Assembly (NCBI RefSeq): GCF_000769915.1
Contig: NZ_JRLV01000023.1
Location: 1 to 64,000 of the forward strand
DNA from: Flavobacterium beibuense F44-8
GTDB lineage: Bacteria > Bacteroidota > Bacteroidia > Flavobacteriales > Flavobacteriaceae
DNA length: 64,000 nucleotides
Reading direction: 5' to 3'
In this document: one piece after another, positions 15,899-23,930 of the stretch
Numbering within the stretch: the first letter of the stretch is position 1
Layout of the letters: every line of letters begins with the position of its first letter
Position numbers and translations under genes: made by a program
The notes under the pieces: generated by a model
What the model saw: only the letters and a program-made list of their open reading frames with translations
Told to the model about the DNA's origin: nothing
Databases searched by the model: none

Positions 15899-16168
15899 TT
15901 ATTTTCTGATGTTTAATTCTTTGATAATCTCACGGTATCTGTTAATCTCTTTCTTCTTAAGGTAATCCAGAAGACTTCTTCTTTTACCTACTAGCTTAAC
16001 AAGAGAACGCTCAGTGTTAAAATCGTGACGATTCTTTTTTAAGTGCTCAGTTAAGTGGTTAATTCTGAATGTGAATAACGCAATCTGTCCTTCTGCAGTT
16101 CCTGTGTCAGTTGCAGATTTACCGTGTTTTGTAAAGATTTGCTCTTTTACTTCTTTAGTTAAGTACAT
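15899..16168 (-). CDS. rpsO: 30S ribosomal protein S15
   Basis: An 89-residue ribosomal protein of usual length that binds 16S rRNA at the platform. Signature strings are GTAEGQIALFTFRINHLTEH, KKNRHDFNTERSL and LVGKRRSLLDYLKK. It is followed by a strong hairpin and then pnp, the order conserved in many bacteria. A promoter with both -33-like and -7 elements lies upstream. Confidence 0.98.
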   Translation of the reverse strand: MYLTKEVKEQIFTKHGKSATDTGTAEGQIALFTFRINHLTEHLKKNRHDFNTERSLVKLVGKRRSLLDYLKKKEINRYREIIKELNIRK

Positions 16169-16220
16169 GCCAATATTTGTTTAAATAATTTTTATGTAAC
16201 GGGCCTATCCCGATTGGGTG

Positions 16221-16251
16221 CAAAGGTAATCAATATTTTAATATCCGCAAT
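16221..16251 (-). promoter_or_regulatory. Promoter of rpsO
   Basis: Leftward TACCTTTG (16221-16228) matches TAnnTTTG; ATTG (16248-16251) lies exactly 19 bases upstream and matches three of four -33 positions. Expected transcript leader is about 45 nt. Confidence 0.6.
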
Positions 16252-16302
16252 ACTTTGCTGAATAACTTTAAAAGGTGTGTAGTGTGTCAGGTAATCAGTA
16301 AG

Positions 16303-16758
16303 TTAGAATAACTTAGCTACCTGTTCGTTTACAAACTCCAGGAAACGCTCATCCAGTTCGCTAAAAGCGTCCAGTACGTTAGAGTCAATGTCTATCTGGC
16401 CTATGTTTTTTCCGTCTACAAAAAGCGGAACCACCACTTCTGATTTTACTGTAATACTGCAGGCAATATAATTGTCCTGGGCGGTTACATCGGGTACCAC
16501 AAAGTTTTCGTTAGAAACTGCTACCTGTCCGCAAATACCTTTTCCGAAAGGAATAACGGTATGATCTGTAGGTTCGCCGGCATAAGGTCCCAGTAAAAGC
16601 TCTTCCTTATCTCCGTTTCTGAAATAAAAGCCTACCCAATCATAATAATCAATATTATCTTTTAAAAGATGGCAAAGCTGTAATAGTTTCTCATCTCTTA
16701 AAGTGTTATCATGGTGCAGTATATCTGTAACTTTCGGTTTTAACTCTTCAAATGTCAT
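16303..16758 (-). CDS. GAF domain protein, free methionine-(R)-sulfoxide reductase-like
   Basis: A 151-residue single-GAF protein. It aligns by eye with free methionine-(R)-sulfoxide reductase: DWVGFYF, LLLGPYAGEP, IPFGKGICGQVA with Cys76, DNYIACSI with Cys100, and IDIDSNVLDAF. The fRMsr enzymes use three cysteines; the one normally just before IPxGxGxCG is replaced here by a THTV-type stretch (TDHTVIP), while the other two remain. It probably reduces free Met-R-sulfoxide or is a close relative. It is a single-gene unit with a -7-like TAATTTTG upstream. Confidence 0.82.
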   Translation of the reverse strand: MTFEELKPKVTDILHHDNTLRDEKLLQLCHLLKDNIDYYDWVGFYFRNGDKEELLLGPYAGEPTDHTVIPFGKGICGQVAVSNENFVVPDVTAQDNYIACSITVKSEVVVPLFVDGKNIGQIDIDSNVLDAFSELDERFLEFVNEQVAKLF

Positions 16759-16776
16759 AGTGTATAATATTTAATA

Positions 16777-16784
16777 CAAAATTA
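16777..16784 (-). promoter_or_regulatory. -7 promoter element candidate for the GAF gene
   Basis: Leftward TAATTTTG fits TAnnTTTG and lies 19 bases before the ATG. No -33 element at standard distance. Confidence 0.3.
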
Positions 16785-16890
16785 TTTATTAAAACATTCT
16801 GGCTTATGTTTTTTTGTGTTAAAAAATATAAAATTCCCACATTTTGCGTTTTAACAGGGGTGGGGTAGTCTCTCTTAAAAATTAAATGTA

Positions 16891-16898
16891 TAAATTTG
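16891..16898 (+). promoter_or_regulatory. -7 promoter element candidate for the HYC_CC_PP operon
   Basis: TAAATTTG fits TAnnTTTG exactly but is only 8 bases before the ATG at 16906, so the transcript would be almost leaderless. No -33 TTTG at 19 bases. Confidence 0.35.
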
Positions 16899-16905
16899 TG
16901 GCACA

Positions 16906-17328
16906 ATGAAACTTAAAAGGCACATAAACATACTTTTGGCTTCACTCCTGTTAATGTCTAACATGGGGTTTGCGCTTAATGTACATTATTGCCACGGAGA
17001 GATAGCATCGGTTACGCTTGCCTATAAACTGGATGAGCCATGTATGGCTAATACCAAGAATGAGGATAAGGGCTGTTGTGCCATGAAAACCGAAACCGGT
17101 AAAAAATGCTGTAAGAATGACGTTGTAAAGCCTCATGATAAGAGTGATAATATACTTGTAAAATCACTACAGCTTGATCTTGGTGCTTTTTATGTTGCCG
17201 ATACCTGGCAACCAATTAATGTTGCTTATAAAACACCTGTTGTAAAACAGGTAAATACTTCTTTTTACTGCGAGGCCAATGCGCCCCCGCTCTTTAAACT
17301 CTATTGCCAATATATTTTATACGCCTGA
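16906..17328 (+). CDS. HYC_CC_PP family exported protein
   Basis: A 140-residue protein with a signal peptide (about residues 1-24). It carries the three marks of the family: HYC at residues 27-29, paired cysteines at 57-58 and 68-69, and PP at 127-128, plus CHGEIASVTL. Such proteins are found in Bacteroidetes next to TonB receptors and heavy-metal-associated proteins; metal binding through the Cys/His residues is inferred and the function is unproven. It is the first gene of a rightward cassette with a TonB receptor 67 bases downstream and an HMA protein after that. Confidence 0.8.
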   Translation: MKLKRHINILLASLLLMSNMGFALNVHYCHGEIASVTLAYKLDEPCMANTKNEDKGCCAMKTETGKKCCKNDVVKPHDKSDNILVKSLQLDLGAFYVADTWQPINVAYKTPVVKQVNTSFYCEANAPPLFKLYCQYILYA

Positions 17329-17395
17329 TTTTAATGTTTTTCAGTTTGATATCCCTATAATGGGGAATACTACTCGTTAACATTAAAATATTTTT

Positions 17396-19633
17396 ATGCG
17401 TAATATATTATTTTACACGGCTTTGCTGTGCACTCTTATGGTACAGGCACAGGATAAGCTAAGCGGTAAGGTGCTGGATGAAAACAGCCAGCCGCTTCCG
17501 GGAGCCAGCCTTTACTGGCTTAACACAAACGTTAGCGCCTCTACAGAAGCTGACGGTACTTTTGAGATCCCTTACAAAACGGAATACAAAAAACTATTGG
17601 TAAGCTATATTGGTTATACTACAGATACGCTTACTGTGGAATCGCCTGATTTTATAAGCCATTCGCTTAAACCTTCTCAAGGTAGTAAGCTTGATAATGT
17701 GGTGATAGATAAAACAAGGAAGAGCCTAAAGCGTACAAGTGCATCGGCAGCTAATGTTGTTAATATGAGCTCCGGTGAGCTGCTTAAAGCTGCTTGTTGT
17801 AATATAGCTGAGAGTTTTGAAACCAATCCTTCTATTGATGTCAATTTCTCTGATGCTCTTACGGGAAACAGACAAATCAAAATGCTGGGGCTTACCAGTC
17901 CCTACCTGTTAATATCTGAAGAGAATATTCCTTCGGTTCGTGGTGCCTCACAAGCATACGGATTATCATTTATACCGGGTACTTGGGTAGAGAGTATCCA
18001 GATAACCAAAGGTGCAGGTCCTGTTATTAACGGTTATGAGAGTATATCCGGACAGATAAACTACGAGCTGCTAAAGCCTGCTATGGATATTCCGTTCTTT
18101 TTAAATGCATACGGTTCGCAGGGTGGTCGTTTTGAGCTAAATACTCATTTCAATAAAAAACTAAATGACCACTGGAGCAGCAGTCTTTTTGTACATGGTA
18201 ACACAAGAGTGTCTAAAAACGATATGAACGACGATGGTTTTTTAGATAATCCGCTGGCAAAGCAAATCAATGTAATGAACCGCTGGCAATACAATAACGC
18301 TGAGACCGGATGGATAAGTTTTATAAATCTTCGTTATATGAGGGATGAAAAACAAACCGGTGAGGTTGACTTTGATCCGGACACCGATAAGTTTACTACA
18401 AATCACTGGGGTGCCGAGATAAATACCGATAAACTGGATATCTCTACCAAACTGGGGTATGTTTTCCCCGATATGCCTTACCAGAGTATTGGGTGGCAAA
18501 CATCTTTTAACTGGCATAACCAGGAGTCTTACTTTGGGTTTAACCAGTATGATATAGACCAAAAGAGTTTTTATTCTAATTTGATATTCAATTCTATTTT
18601 AAGCAATACCCTTAATAAGTTCTCTACTGGTCTTAATGTGACTTATGATAACTATGGGGAGTTTGTAAACACTATAGATCACAGCCGTATTGATAACAGT
18701 GTAGGAGCCTTTTTTGAATATACTTACGATAATACCCGTAACTTTAGTTTAGTTGCCGGTGGTAGGTTTGATTACCATAATCGTTTAGGGGCATTTTTAA
18801 CGCCAAGAATGCACTTAAAATACAATCCGTGGGATAAGGCAACGGTAAGAGCATCATTTGGACGCGGGAAAAGAGCAGCTAATATTTTTGCCGAAAACCA
18901 ATCGCTGTTTGGTAGCTCAAGGGTAATGAGTATTCTTAACTCAGGAGGTAAGGTTTATGGGCTGGATCCTGAAATTGCATGGAACTACGGTTTGAGCTTT
19001 GTACAGGGGTTCCCTCTGTTTAACAGGAATGCCGAGTTTGTGGTCGATTTTTACAGAACCGATTTCCAAAATCAGGCAGTGGTCGATTTATATGCCAGTC
19101 CGCAACAGGTATTGTTCTATAATCTGGATGGTAAGTCATATGCTAACAGTCTTCAGGTAGAGCTTAACTATGAAATTACACGTCATTTTAATATCCGTAC
19201 AGCATACAAGTACTACGATATTCAAACCGATTATCTTTCAGGAGCTCAGGATAAACCGTTACAGGCAAAACACCGTTTCTTTACCAATTTAGCTTATGAA
19301 ACTCATATTGCCGAAGGCGGTAAGCAATGGAAGTTTGACTTTACCTATAACTGGATGGGTAAACAACGCCTGCCATACACCGGTAGTAACCCTGTTGAAT
19401 ACCAAATGGGAGATTATGCTCCGGCCTTCTCGTTAATGAATGCTCAGATTACAAGAACCTTTTCAAGTGTGTTTGAGGTATATGTAGGAGGGGAGAATAT
19501 TGGCAATTACAGACAAAATAAGGCAATTGTTGGAGCAGATGATCCTTTTGGCCAGTATTTTGATACATCTATTGTATATGCTCCGGTTTTTGGCCAGATG
19601 TACTATGCCGGACTAAGGTTTAAAATCAAATAA
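17396..19633 (+). CDS. TonB-dependent receptor with carboxypeptidase-like N-terminal domain
   Basis: A 745-residue outer-membrane receptor. Residues 1-18 are a signal peptide; about 20-105 form a CarboxypepD_reg-like beta domain (LSGKVLDENSQPLPGASLYW); about 110-225 form the plug with a conspicuous KAACCNIAESFETNPS; the rest is a 22-strand barrel ending in Phe/Lys (GLRFKIK). The Cys pair in the plug recurs in receptors that sit beside HMA-domain proteins, so uptake of a metal or metal complex, perhaps copper, is inferred. It is flanked by HYC_CC_PP upstream and HMA downstream (38-base gap). Confidence 0.9.
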   Translation: MRNILFYTALLCTLMVQAQDKLSGKVLDENSQPLPGASLYWLNTNVSASTEADGTFEIPYKTEYKKLLVSYIGYTTDTLTVESPDFISHSLKPSQGSKLDNVVIDKTRKSLKRTSASAANVVNMSSGELLKAACCNIAESFETNPSIDVNFSDALTGNRQIKMLGLTSPYLLISEENIPSVRGASQAYGLSFIPGTWVESIQITKGAGPVINGYESISGQINYELLKPAMDIPFFLNAYGSQGGRFELNTHFNKKLNDHWSSSLFVHGNTRVSKNDMNDDGFLDNPLAKQINVMNRWQYNNAETGWISFINLRYMRDEKQTGEVDFDPDTDKFTTNHWGAEINTDKLDISTKLGYVFPDMPYQSIGWQTSFNWHNQESYFGFNQYDIDQKSFYSNLIFNSILSNTLNKFSTGLNVTYDNYGEFVNTIDHSRIDNSVGAFFEYTYDNTRNFSLVAGGRFDYHNRLGAFLTPRMHLKYNPWDKATVRASFGRGKRAANIFAENQSLFGSSRVMSILNSGGKVYGLDPEIAWNYGLSFVQGFPLFNRNAEFVVDFYRTDFQNQAVVDLYASPQQVLFYNLDGKSYANSLQVELNYEITRHFNIRTAYKYYDIQTDYLSGAQDKPLQAKHRFFTNLAYETHIAEGGKQWKFDFTYNWMGKQRLPYTGSNPVEYQMGDYAPAFSLMNAQITRTFSSVFEVYVGGENIGNYRQNKAIVGADDPFGQYFDTSIVYAPVFGQMYYAGLRFKIK

Positions 19634-19671
19634 TAAAAAAAGTATATATTTAACATTCAAAAAAATAAATC

Positions 19672-20025
19672 ATGAAAAACATACTATTAGTAGTGTTGGT
19701 AACTCTTTTCGGATTAACAGCACAGGCACAGGATAAAGAAGTTAAAAAAAGTAAGAACGCTAAATATGAGGTTGCTGTAAACGGTAACTGCGATATGTGC
19801 AAAAAGCGTATTGAAAAAGCGGCTTTCAGCGTGAAAGGTGTTAAGTCGGCCGAGTGGCATGCAGATCATCAGGACCTTCATATTATAATGGATGAGAACA
19901 AAAGCAGTATTGATGATGTTTGTAAAGCTGTAGCTAAAGCAGGACATGATACTGAACTGGTAAAAGCAACTGAAGAAGATTTCAATAAATTGCATACCTG
20001 CTGTATGTATGACCGTATGGAATAG
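19672..20025 (+). CDS. Exported heavy-metal-associated (HMA) domain protein
   Basis: A 117-residue protein with a signal peptide (about residues 1-20, ending AQAQ) and one ferredoxin-like HMA domain. The metal site is NGNCDMCKKRIE with Cys40 and Cys43. A C-terminal LHTCCMYD tail adds Cys110-Cys111 and a His, and Cys84 lies in the second helix. HMA domains bind Cu(I) or similar soft metals; here it would act in the periplasm. As third gene after HYC_CC_PP and the TonB receptor, it may accept metal taken up by the receptor. Confidence 0.88.
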   Translation: MKNILLVVLVTLFGLTAQAQDKEVKKSKNAKYEVAVNGNCDMCKKRIEKAAFSVKGVKSAEWHADHQDLHIIMDENKSSIDDVCKAVAKAGHDTELVKATEEDFNKLHTCCMYDRME

Positions 20026-20043
20026 ATAAACAGATAAAAAAGT

Positions 20044-20074
20044 AAATCCCGAATTCAATTCGGGATTTTTTTTG
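20044..20074 (+). terminator. Terminator of the HMA gene / metal cassette
   Basis: A perfect 12-bp stem AAATCCCGAATT (20044-20055) and AATTCGGGATTT (20057-20068) around one base, followed by T7. Confidence 0.8.
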
Positions 20075-20195
20075 CCCTATTGTTATTAAAATAGCTTATT
20101 TATTCACTTTTTTATAGTTAAAGCAAGGGGTTTGATTGTGCCCTACAGGCGGAATCATTAAATTGCATGTACTTACTATTAACCATAATCACCGT

Positions 20196-21494
20196 ATGAA
20201 AAACCTAAAGTATGCGCTGGCCTTTTTGGGGCTATCGGCAACATTTTTACCTGAAAGTACACAGGCACAGGAATTTTTTAAAGACCGGAAACTCTACCTT
20301 AATGAAGACGGAAGTAACTATGTGAAATTTACCTTTATGACCCAAGCCTGGCTTAGAAGTATGGATTATAATCCGGGAACTACCATAAACGGAGTTGAGA
20401 AAAACAATGGTACCGATATTGGTATACGCCGTTACAGGGTACAAATGTATGGACAGCTTACTGATAGGGTTTTTGCGTATAGTCAGTTTGGAGAAAATAA
20501 TTTCAATACTATATCCGAAAGGAAACTGGGCTTTTTTGTACACGATGCTTATGGCGAATATGCTGTAGATAAAACGAAGCTTTCCATAGGTGTAGGTTTA
20601 TCAGGCTGGAGTGGTTTGTCACGTTTCTCGTCGCCTTCCGTTGGCTCCATTTTAGGGATAGATGCACCGTTGTTTTTACAAACGACCAATGATGTGAACG
20701 ATCAGTTTTTAAGGAAGCTTTCGGTGTTTGTAAAAGGTAAGCTGGGTAAGCTGGACTATCGCCTGCAAATGGCCGATCCGCTGGAAGTTAAAGACTCACC
20801 CCCGATAGTTAACGAAGCTACTTTCTCTACCGATCCGTCTGAAATGCAATGGAACGGTTATTTCCAATACCAGTTTTTGGATCAGGAGTCTAACATGACG
20901 CCTTACTTAACCGGAACGTATCAGGGTAAAAAGAAGGTGTTTAATATAGGAGCAGGTTTTATTTACCAGAAGGATGCGATGTGGATGCTTAACACTACAG
21001 GAGATGTGGAGAAAAGCGATATGGTTCACTTTGCTGCCGATGTATTTTATGATGCTCCTATAGGTGCTGGCGGGCAGGCTGTAAGCTTTTACGGTAATGT
21101 AACCAGTTATGATTTTGGGAAAAATTATATTCGTAATGGTGGTGCAATGAATCCGGCAAACGGAAGTAATAATCCCGTAATGCTAAACGGAGGAGGGAAC
21201 AGTTTCCCAATGTATGGTACAGGTACTGTGATTTATGCGCAGGCAGGGTATAAATTTAAAGATAACCTTATAGGGCAAACTACCTTAATGCCTTATGTGT
21301 CATTACAGCATGCCGACTATGACAGGCTGAACGATGCTATGAACTTTTTTGATGCCGGAGTTAACTGGCTATTGGACGGGAATGTATCTAAGTTTACCGT
21401 AGCTTATCAAAACAGGCCTATTTATAATTTAGGCGGAGAGAAAACCGGGAGTAAGGGCGCTTTTATAGCTCAGTATCAGGTTTTGTTCAACTAA
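20196..21494 (+). CDS. Predicted outer-membrane porin
   Basis: A 432-residue protein with a signal peptide (about residues 1-25, ending TQAQEFF). The body is rich in amphipathic strands such as YVKFTFMTQAWLRS, DIGIRRYRVQMYGQLTDRVF and QTTLMPYVSLQHADY, and ends FIAQYQVLFN; this looks like the phosphate-selective porin (OprP/OprO)-type fold used widely in Bacteroidetes. The frame is open back to a TTG at 20136, but the ATG at 20196 directly precedes the signal peptide, so I use it. It follows the terminator of the metal cassette and is probably separate. Substrate unknown. Confidence 0.78.
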   Translation: MKNLKYALAFLGLSATFLPESTQAQEFFKDRKLYLNEDGSNYVKFTFMTQAWLRSMDYNPGTTINGVEKNNGTDIGIRRYRVQMYGQLTDRVFAYSQFGENNFNTISERKLGFFVHDAYGEYAVDKTKLSIGVGLSGWSGLSRFSSPSVGSILGIDAPLFLQTTNDVNDQFLRKLSVFVKGKLGKLDYRLQMADPLEVKDSPPIVNEATFSTDPSEMQWNGYFQYQFLDQESNMTPYLTGTYQGKKKVFNIGAGFIYQKDAMWMLNTTGDVEKSDMVHFAADVFYDAPIGAGGQAVSFYGNVTSYDFGKNYIRNGGAMNPANGSNNPVMLNGGGNSFPMYGTGTVIYAQAGYKFKDNLIGQTTLMPYVSLQHADYDRLNDAMNFFDAGVNWLLDGNVSKFTVAYQNRPIYNLGGEKTGSKGAFIAQYQVLFN

Positions 21495-21495
21495 T

Positions 21496-21520
21496 AAAAG
21501 CGGGTTTATTACCCGCTTTT
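21496..21520. terminator. Bidirectional terminator
   Basis: Stem AAAAGCGGGT (21496-21505) and ACCCGCTTTT (21511-21520), 5-nt loop, A/T tracts on both sides, between the convergent porin gene and the first large paralog. Confidence 0.85.
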
Positions 21521-21523
21521 TTA

Positions 21524-23875
21524 TTATAAGTTAATAGTTATGACCTGAGAAATGATTTTACCTTCGGGCGAAAATCCTTCAATAATTAATTTAGCTTCTC
21601 CTTTATATGCCTGCGGAATACTAAAACTAAATTTTCCATTCTCATCACTAACGGTTGTGGGTATCCAGTGAATTAGCCCGTAATTATTAAAACCGCTACC
21701 ACTGTAACCGTTTGTATATGTAGTGTTTGTGAAAGGTTTTATTTTTTCAAATCCGTTTTCTAAAACATAGTTGTATACAGGCTTATCTTTAAGTGCACTA
21801 AAAGCTTTTCTTTTACGGTATATTTTAATTATACCAATCCTGTTTTGTAATGTTGGTACCGACATGTGTTTGTTAATGTAAAACTCATCTATTTCACTAG
21901 TTAATATGTCTCTTAAAATATCCAGTTTTACCAGGCGGTAATCATCAAGAAATACATCGGGCGAGTTTTTTAGTCCTTTTACAAATGTATTTTTCGAACG
22001 TCCGTAAACAGCAACGGCACTATCGGGCCTGTTTCTTACCTCAAAGCCTTCATATCTTATAAGGTCAAGAACTGTAGGAAAGCCTATACTTTCGGCTTCA
22101 GTAATTTTTCTGCCCCTTAGCTGTCCGTTACCAAATGCTACTGCATGTTTAAGTTTTTCTCTTTTCTCTTCAATAACAACATCTTTAAGTCTAATAGCCT
22201 CTTCTTGTATGTTAGGTAAATCAGTAAATGGTTCATCAACTTTATCGGTTATGCATCTCTTTTCATTAGGGGTAAATGGATGGTTGTACTGTGATGTGTT
22301 GTTAAGGGTTCTTAAGTAAATTTTCGGAGTTATATTTTTGTCGTTTTCCAGTAGCTCAAAATCAAGTTTACAGGAATCGGCTAATATGAGATTATCAAAA
22401 TAAAACTCGTTATTGTTTACAATTTCAGCTTCTTCGTCGATAATAGTACCAAATGAGGTAACTTTAACCAAATATTTTTTTCCGCGCTTTAGCTTTTGAT
22501 TAATAACTCCTTTTATTTTTAATCCCATGTCAAAAGTGTAGTTTTCTTTTGGCGGATTTTGTTTCATAGTTTCCCAAATATATTTGCTGTTGCTGCAAAT
22601 TAGGTATAGGTCGAGGTTTTTATTAGTTTCTTTACTATTATTGAAATACTCTGAAATATTTATATCAGGATGGTTTTTAATATAAGGAGCAAGTAAGAAG
22701 TCATTGAGAATGCTATTATTATTAAGGGTTTTAGTTTGTAAAGGCAGTACAGTAATGCTTAAATTAGTGTTAGCTGTAGTTTGGGCTGTAAATAGTATGT
22801 TGCCATTTTCCTGTATAGTTTCAATAATATTTACGGGGATATCATTTTCAAAATCTTTATATATAAGCCTTTGTGCTACTTCATTTAAATCACTGTCTAT
22901 TATCCGTATTGTAGTTAGTCCGTCAAATAAATAATTATCAGTAATTAACATTTCCTGATCTGTAACGTTATCAGTGAACTTAGTTTCCAGTAAAAAGGCA
23001 TTGTCATCTTTATGTATTAGTATATAAAAGGGTTTGTTTTCTATGTCAGGGTAAGTATCTTTATTTGTTTTTAATTCAAGCAAAGAAGCATCATTGCCTG
23101 TTTTGTTAGTGAACTTAAGAGTAATCCCCTTTTTTTGTGCTTTGGGTAGGGCTGTTTTATAGGTTTTATTAAGAAAAGTTACTTTTAATGAGTCTGTTGT
23201 GATTTCTTCAACAGCATAATATTCAAATTTTCCGTAACCATTGTTGTCAAGAGGTATAGTTTGAATTATTTCATTATGGCTGTAAAGATTAACTTCGGTA
23301 ACAGGTAAGGGCTGATTTTTGCATCCCTTAACCGATACTACCAAAGTATTTGTTTTATTTTTAAGAAATGTTCCTCCTTCAGGGTATGTTGTTATTTCAA
23401 TACCTGCATCGTTTGTTGTGCTTTGACCCGGAGTGTTTGGGTTAATTACTTCAATTTTATATATGGCAGACTGGTCTTCTTTAAAATTATTCATCCAGTT
23501 AGTATAAAACTGTAAATAATAAGTGCCCGAAACCATGTTAGGAGGGAGCTCAAAATTTCCTTCAAAGGAGCCTAAGCTACCGTATAGTAATTTTGAATCT
23601 AAAGTTTTGTTTTCAGCATTTTTTAGTACTGCAAAAATGTTTGTTGTAGTAAAAAAAGGTGTGTTTTTTTTACTATAGTATACATAACCTTTAAACCATA
23701 TACTTTCGTTAGTAATGAAAGTGGTTTTATTAAAATGTACATGTATATTTTCTCTCTCAAGGGAAAAGTAATTTTTGACTATCGATGAGATTTCCTGTAC
23801 TTTATTTTCTTGTCCGTAAATAGGTAATGCTATTAAGATACAGAGAAATATTATTGTTGTAAGGCGCTTTTTCAT
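21524..23875 (-). CDS. Large exported protein with MG2-like and TonB-plug-like domains (paralog 1)
   Basis: A 783-residue protein with a signal peptide (about residues 1-21). Residues about 38-145 resemble a macroglobulin MG2-type beta domain (RENIHVHFNKTTFITNESIW, then GTYYLQFYTNWMNNF). The middle holds further beta-sandwich repeats. Residues about 560-695 resemble a TonB-dependent-receptor plug (LKDVVIEE, then GIIKIYRK), and the last 60 residues form a beta domain with PTTVSDENGKFSFSIP. No barrel follows, so it is not a receptor. Function unknown. It is the second gene after a near-duplicate architecture gene; the two are clearly paralogs. Confidence 0.72.
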   Translation of the reverse strand: MKKRLTTIIFLCILIALPIYGQENKVQEISSIVKNYFSLERENIHVHFNKTTFITNESIWFKGYVYYSKKNTPFFTTTNIFAVLKNAENKTLDSKLLYGSLGSFEGNFELPPNMVSGTYYLQFYTNWMNNFKEDQSAIYKIEVINPNTPGQSTTNDAGIEITTYPEGGTFLKNKTNTLVVSVKGCKNQPLPVTEVNLYSHNEIIQTIPLDNNGYGKFEYYAVEEITTDSLKVTFLNKTYKTALPKAQKKGITLKFTNKTGNDASLLELKTNKDTYPDIENKPFYILIHKDDNAFLLETKFTDNVTDQEMLITDNYLFDGLTTIRIIDSDLNEVAQRLIYKDFENDIPVNIIETIQENGNILFTAQTTANTNLSITVLPLQTKTLNNNSILNDFLLAPYIKNHPDINISEYFNNSKETNKNLDLYLICSNSKYIWETMKQNPPKENYTFDMGLKIKGVINQKLKRGKKYLVKVTSFGTIIDEEAEIVNNNEFYFDNLILADSCKLDFELLENDKNITPKIYLRTLNNTSQYNHPFTPNEKRCITDKVDEPFTDLPNIQEEAIRLKDVVIEEKREKLKHAVAFGNGQLRGRKITEAESIGFPTVLDLIRYEGFEVRNRPDSAVAVYGRSKNTFVKGLKNSPDVFLDDYRLVKLDILRDILTSEIDEFYINKHMSVPTLQNRIGIIKIYRKRKAFSALKDKPVYNYVLENGFEKIKPFTNTTYTNGYSGSGFNNYGLIHWIPTTVSDENGKFSFSIPQAYKGEAKLIIEGFSPEGKIISQVITINL

Positions 23876-23893
23876 AGTTTGGGGAAGTTACAA

Positions 23894-23930
23894 AAAAAGA
23901 GGGTGTTAAATACTTTAACACCCTCTTTTT
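23894..23930 (-). terminator. Strong terminator between the two paralogs
   Basis: A 17-bp perfect stem with core GAGGGTGTTAAA (23899-23910) and TTTAACACCCTC (23914-23925), 3-nt loop, T tract leftward. It abuts the stop codon of paralog 2. Confidence 0.88.
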
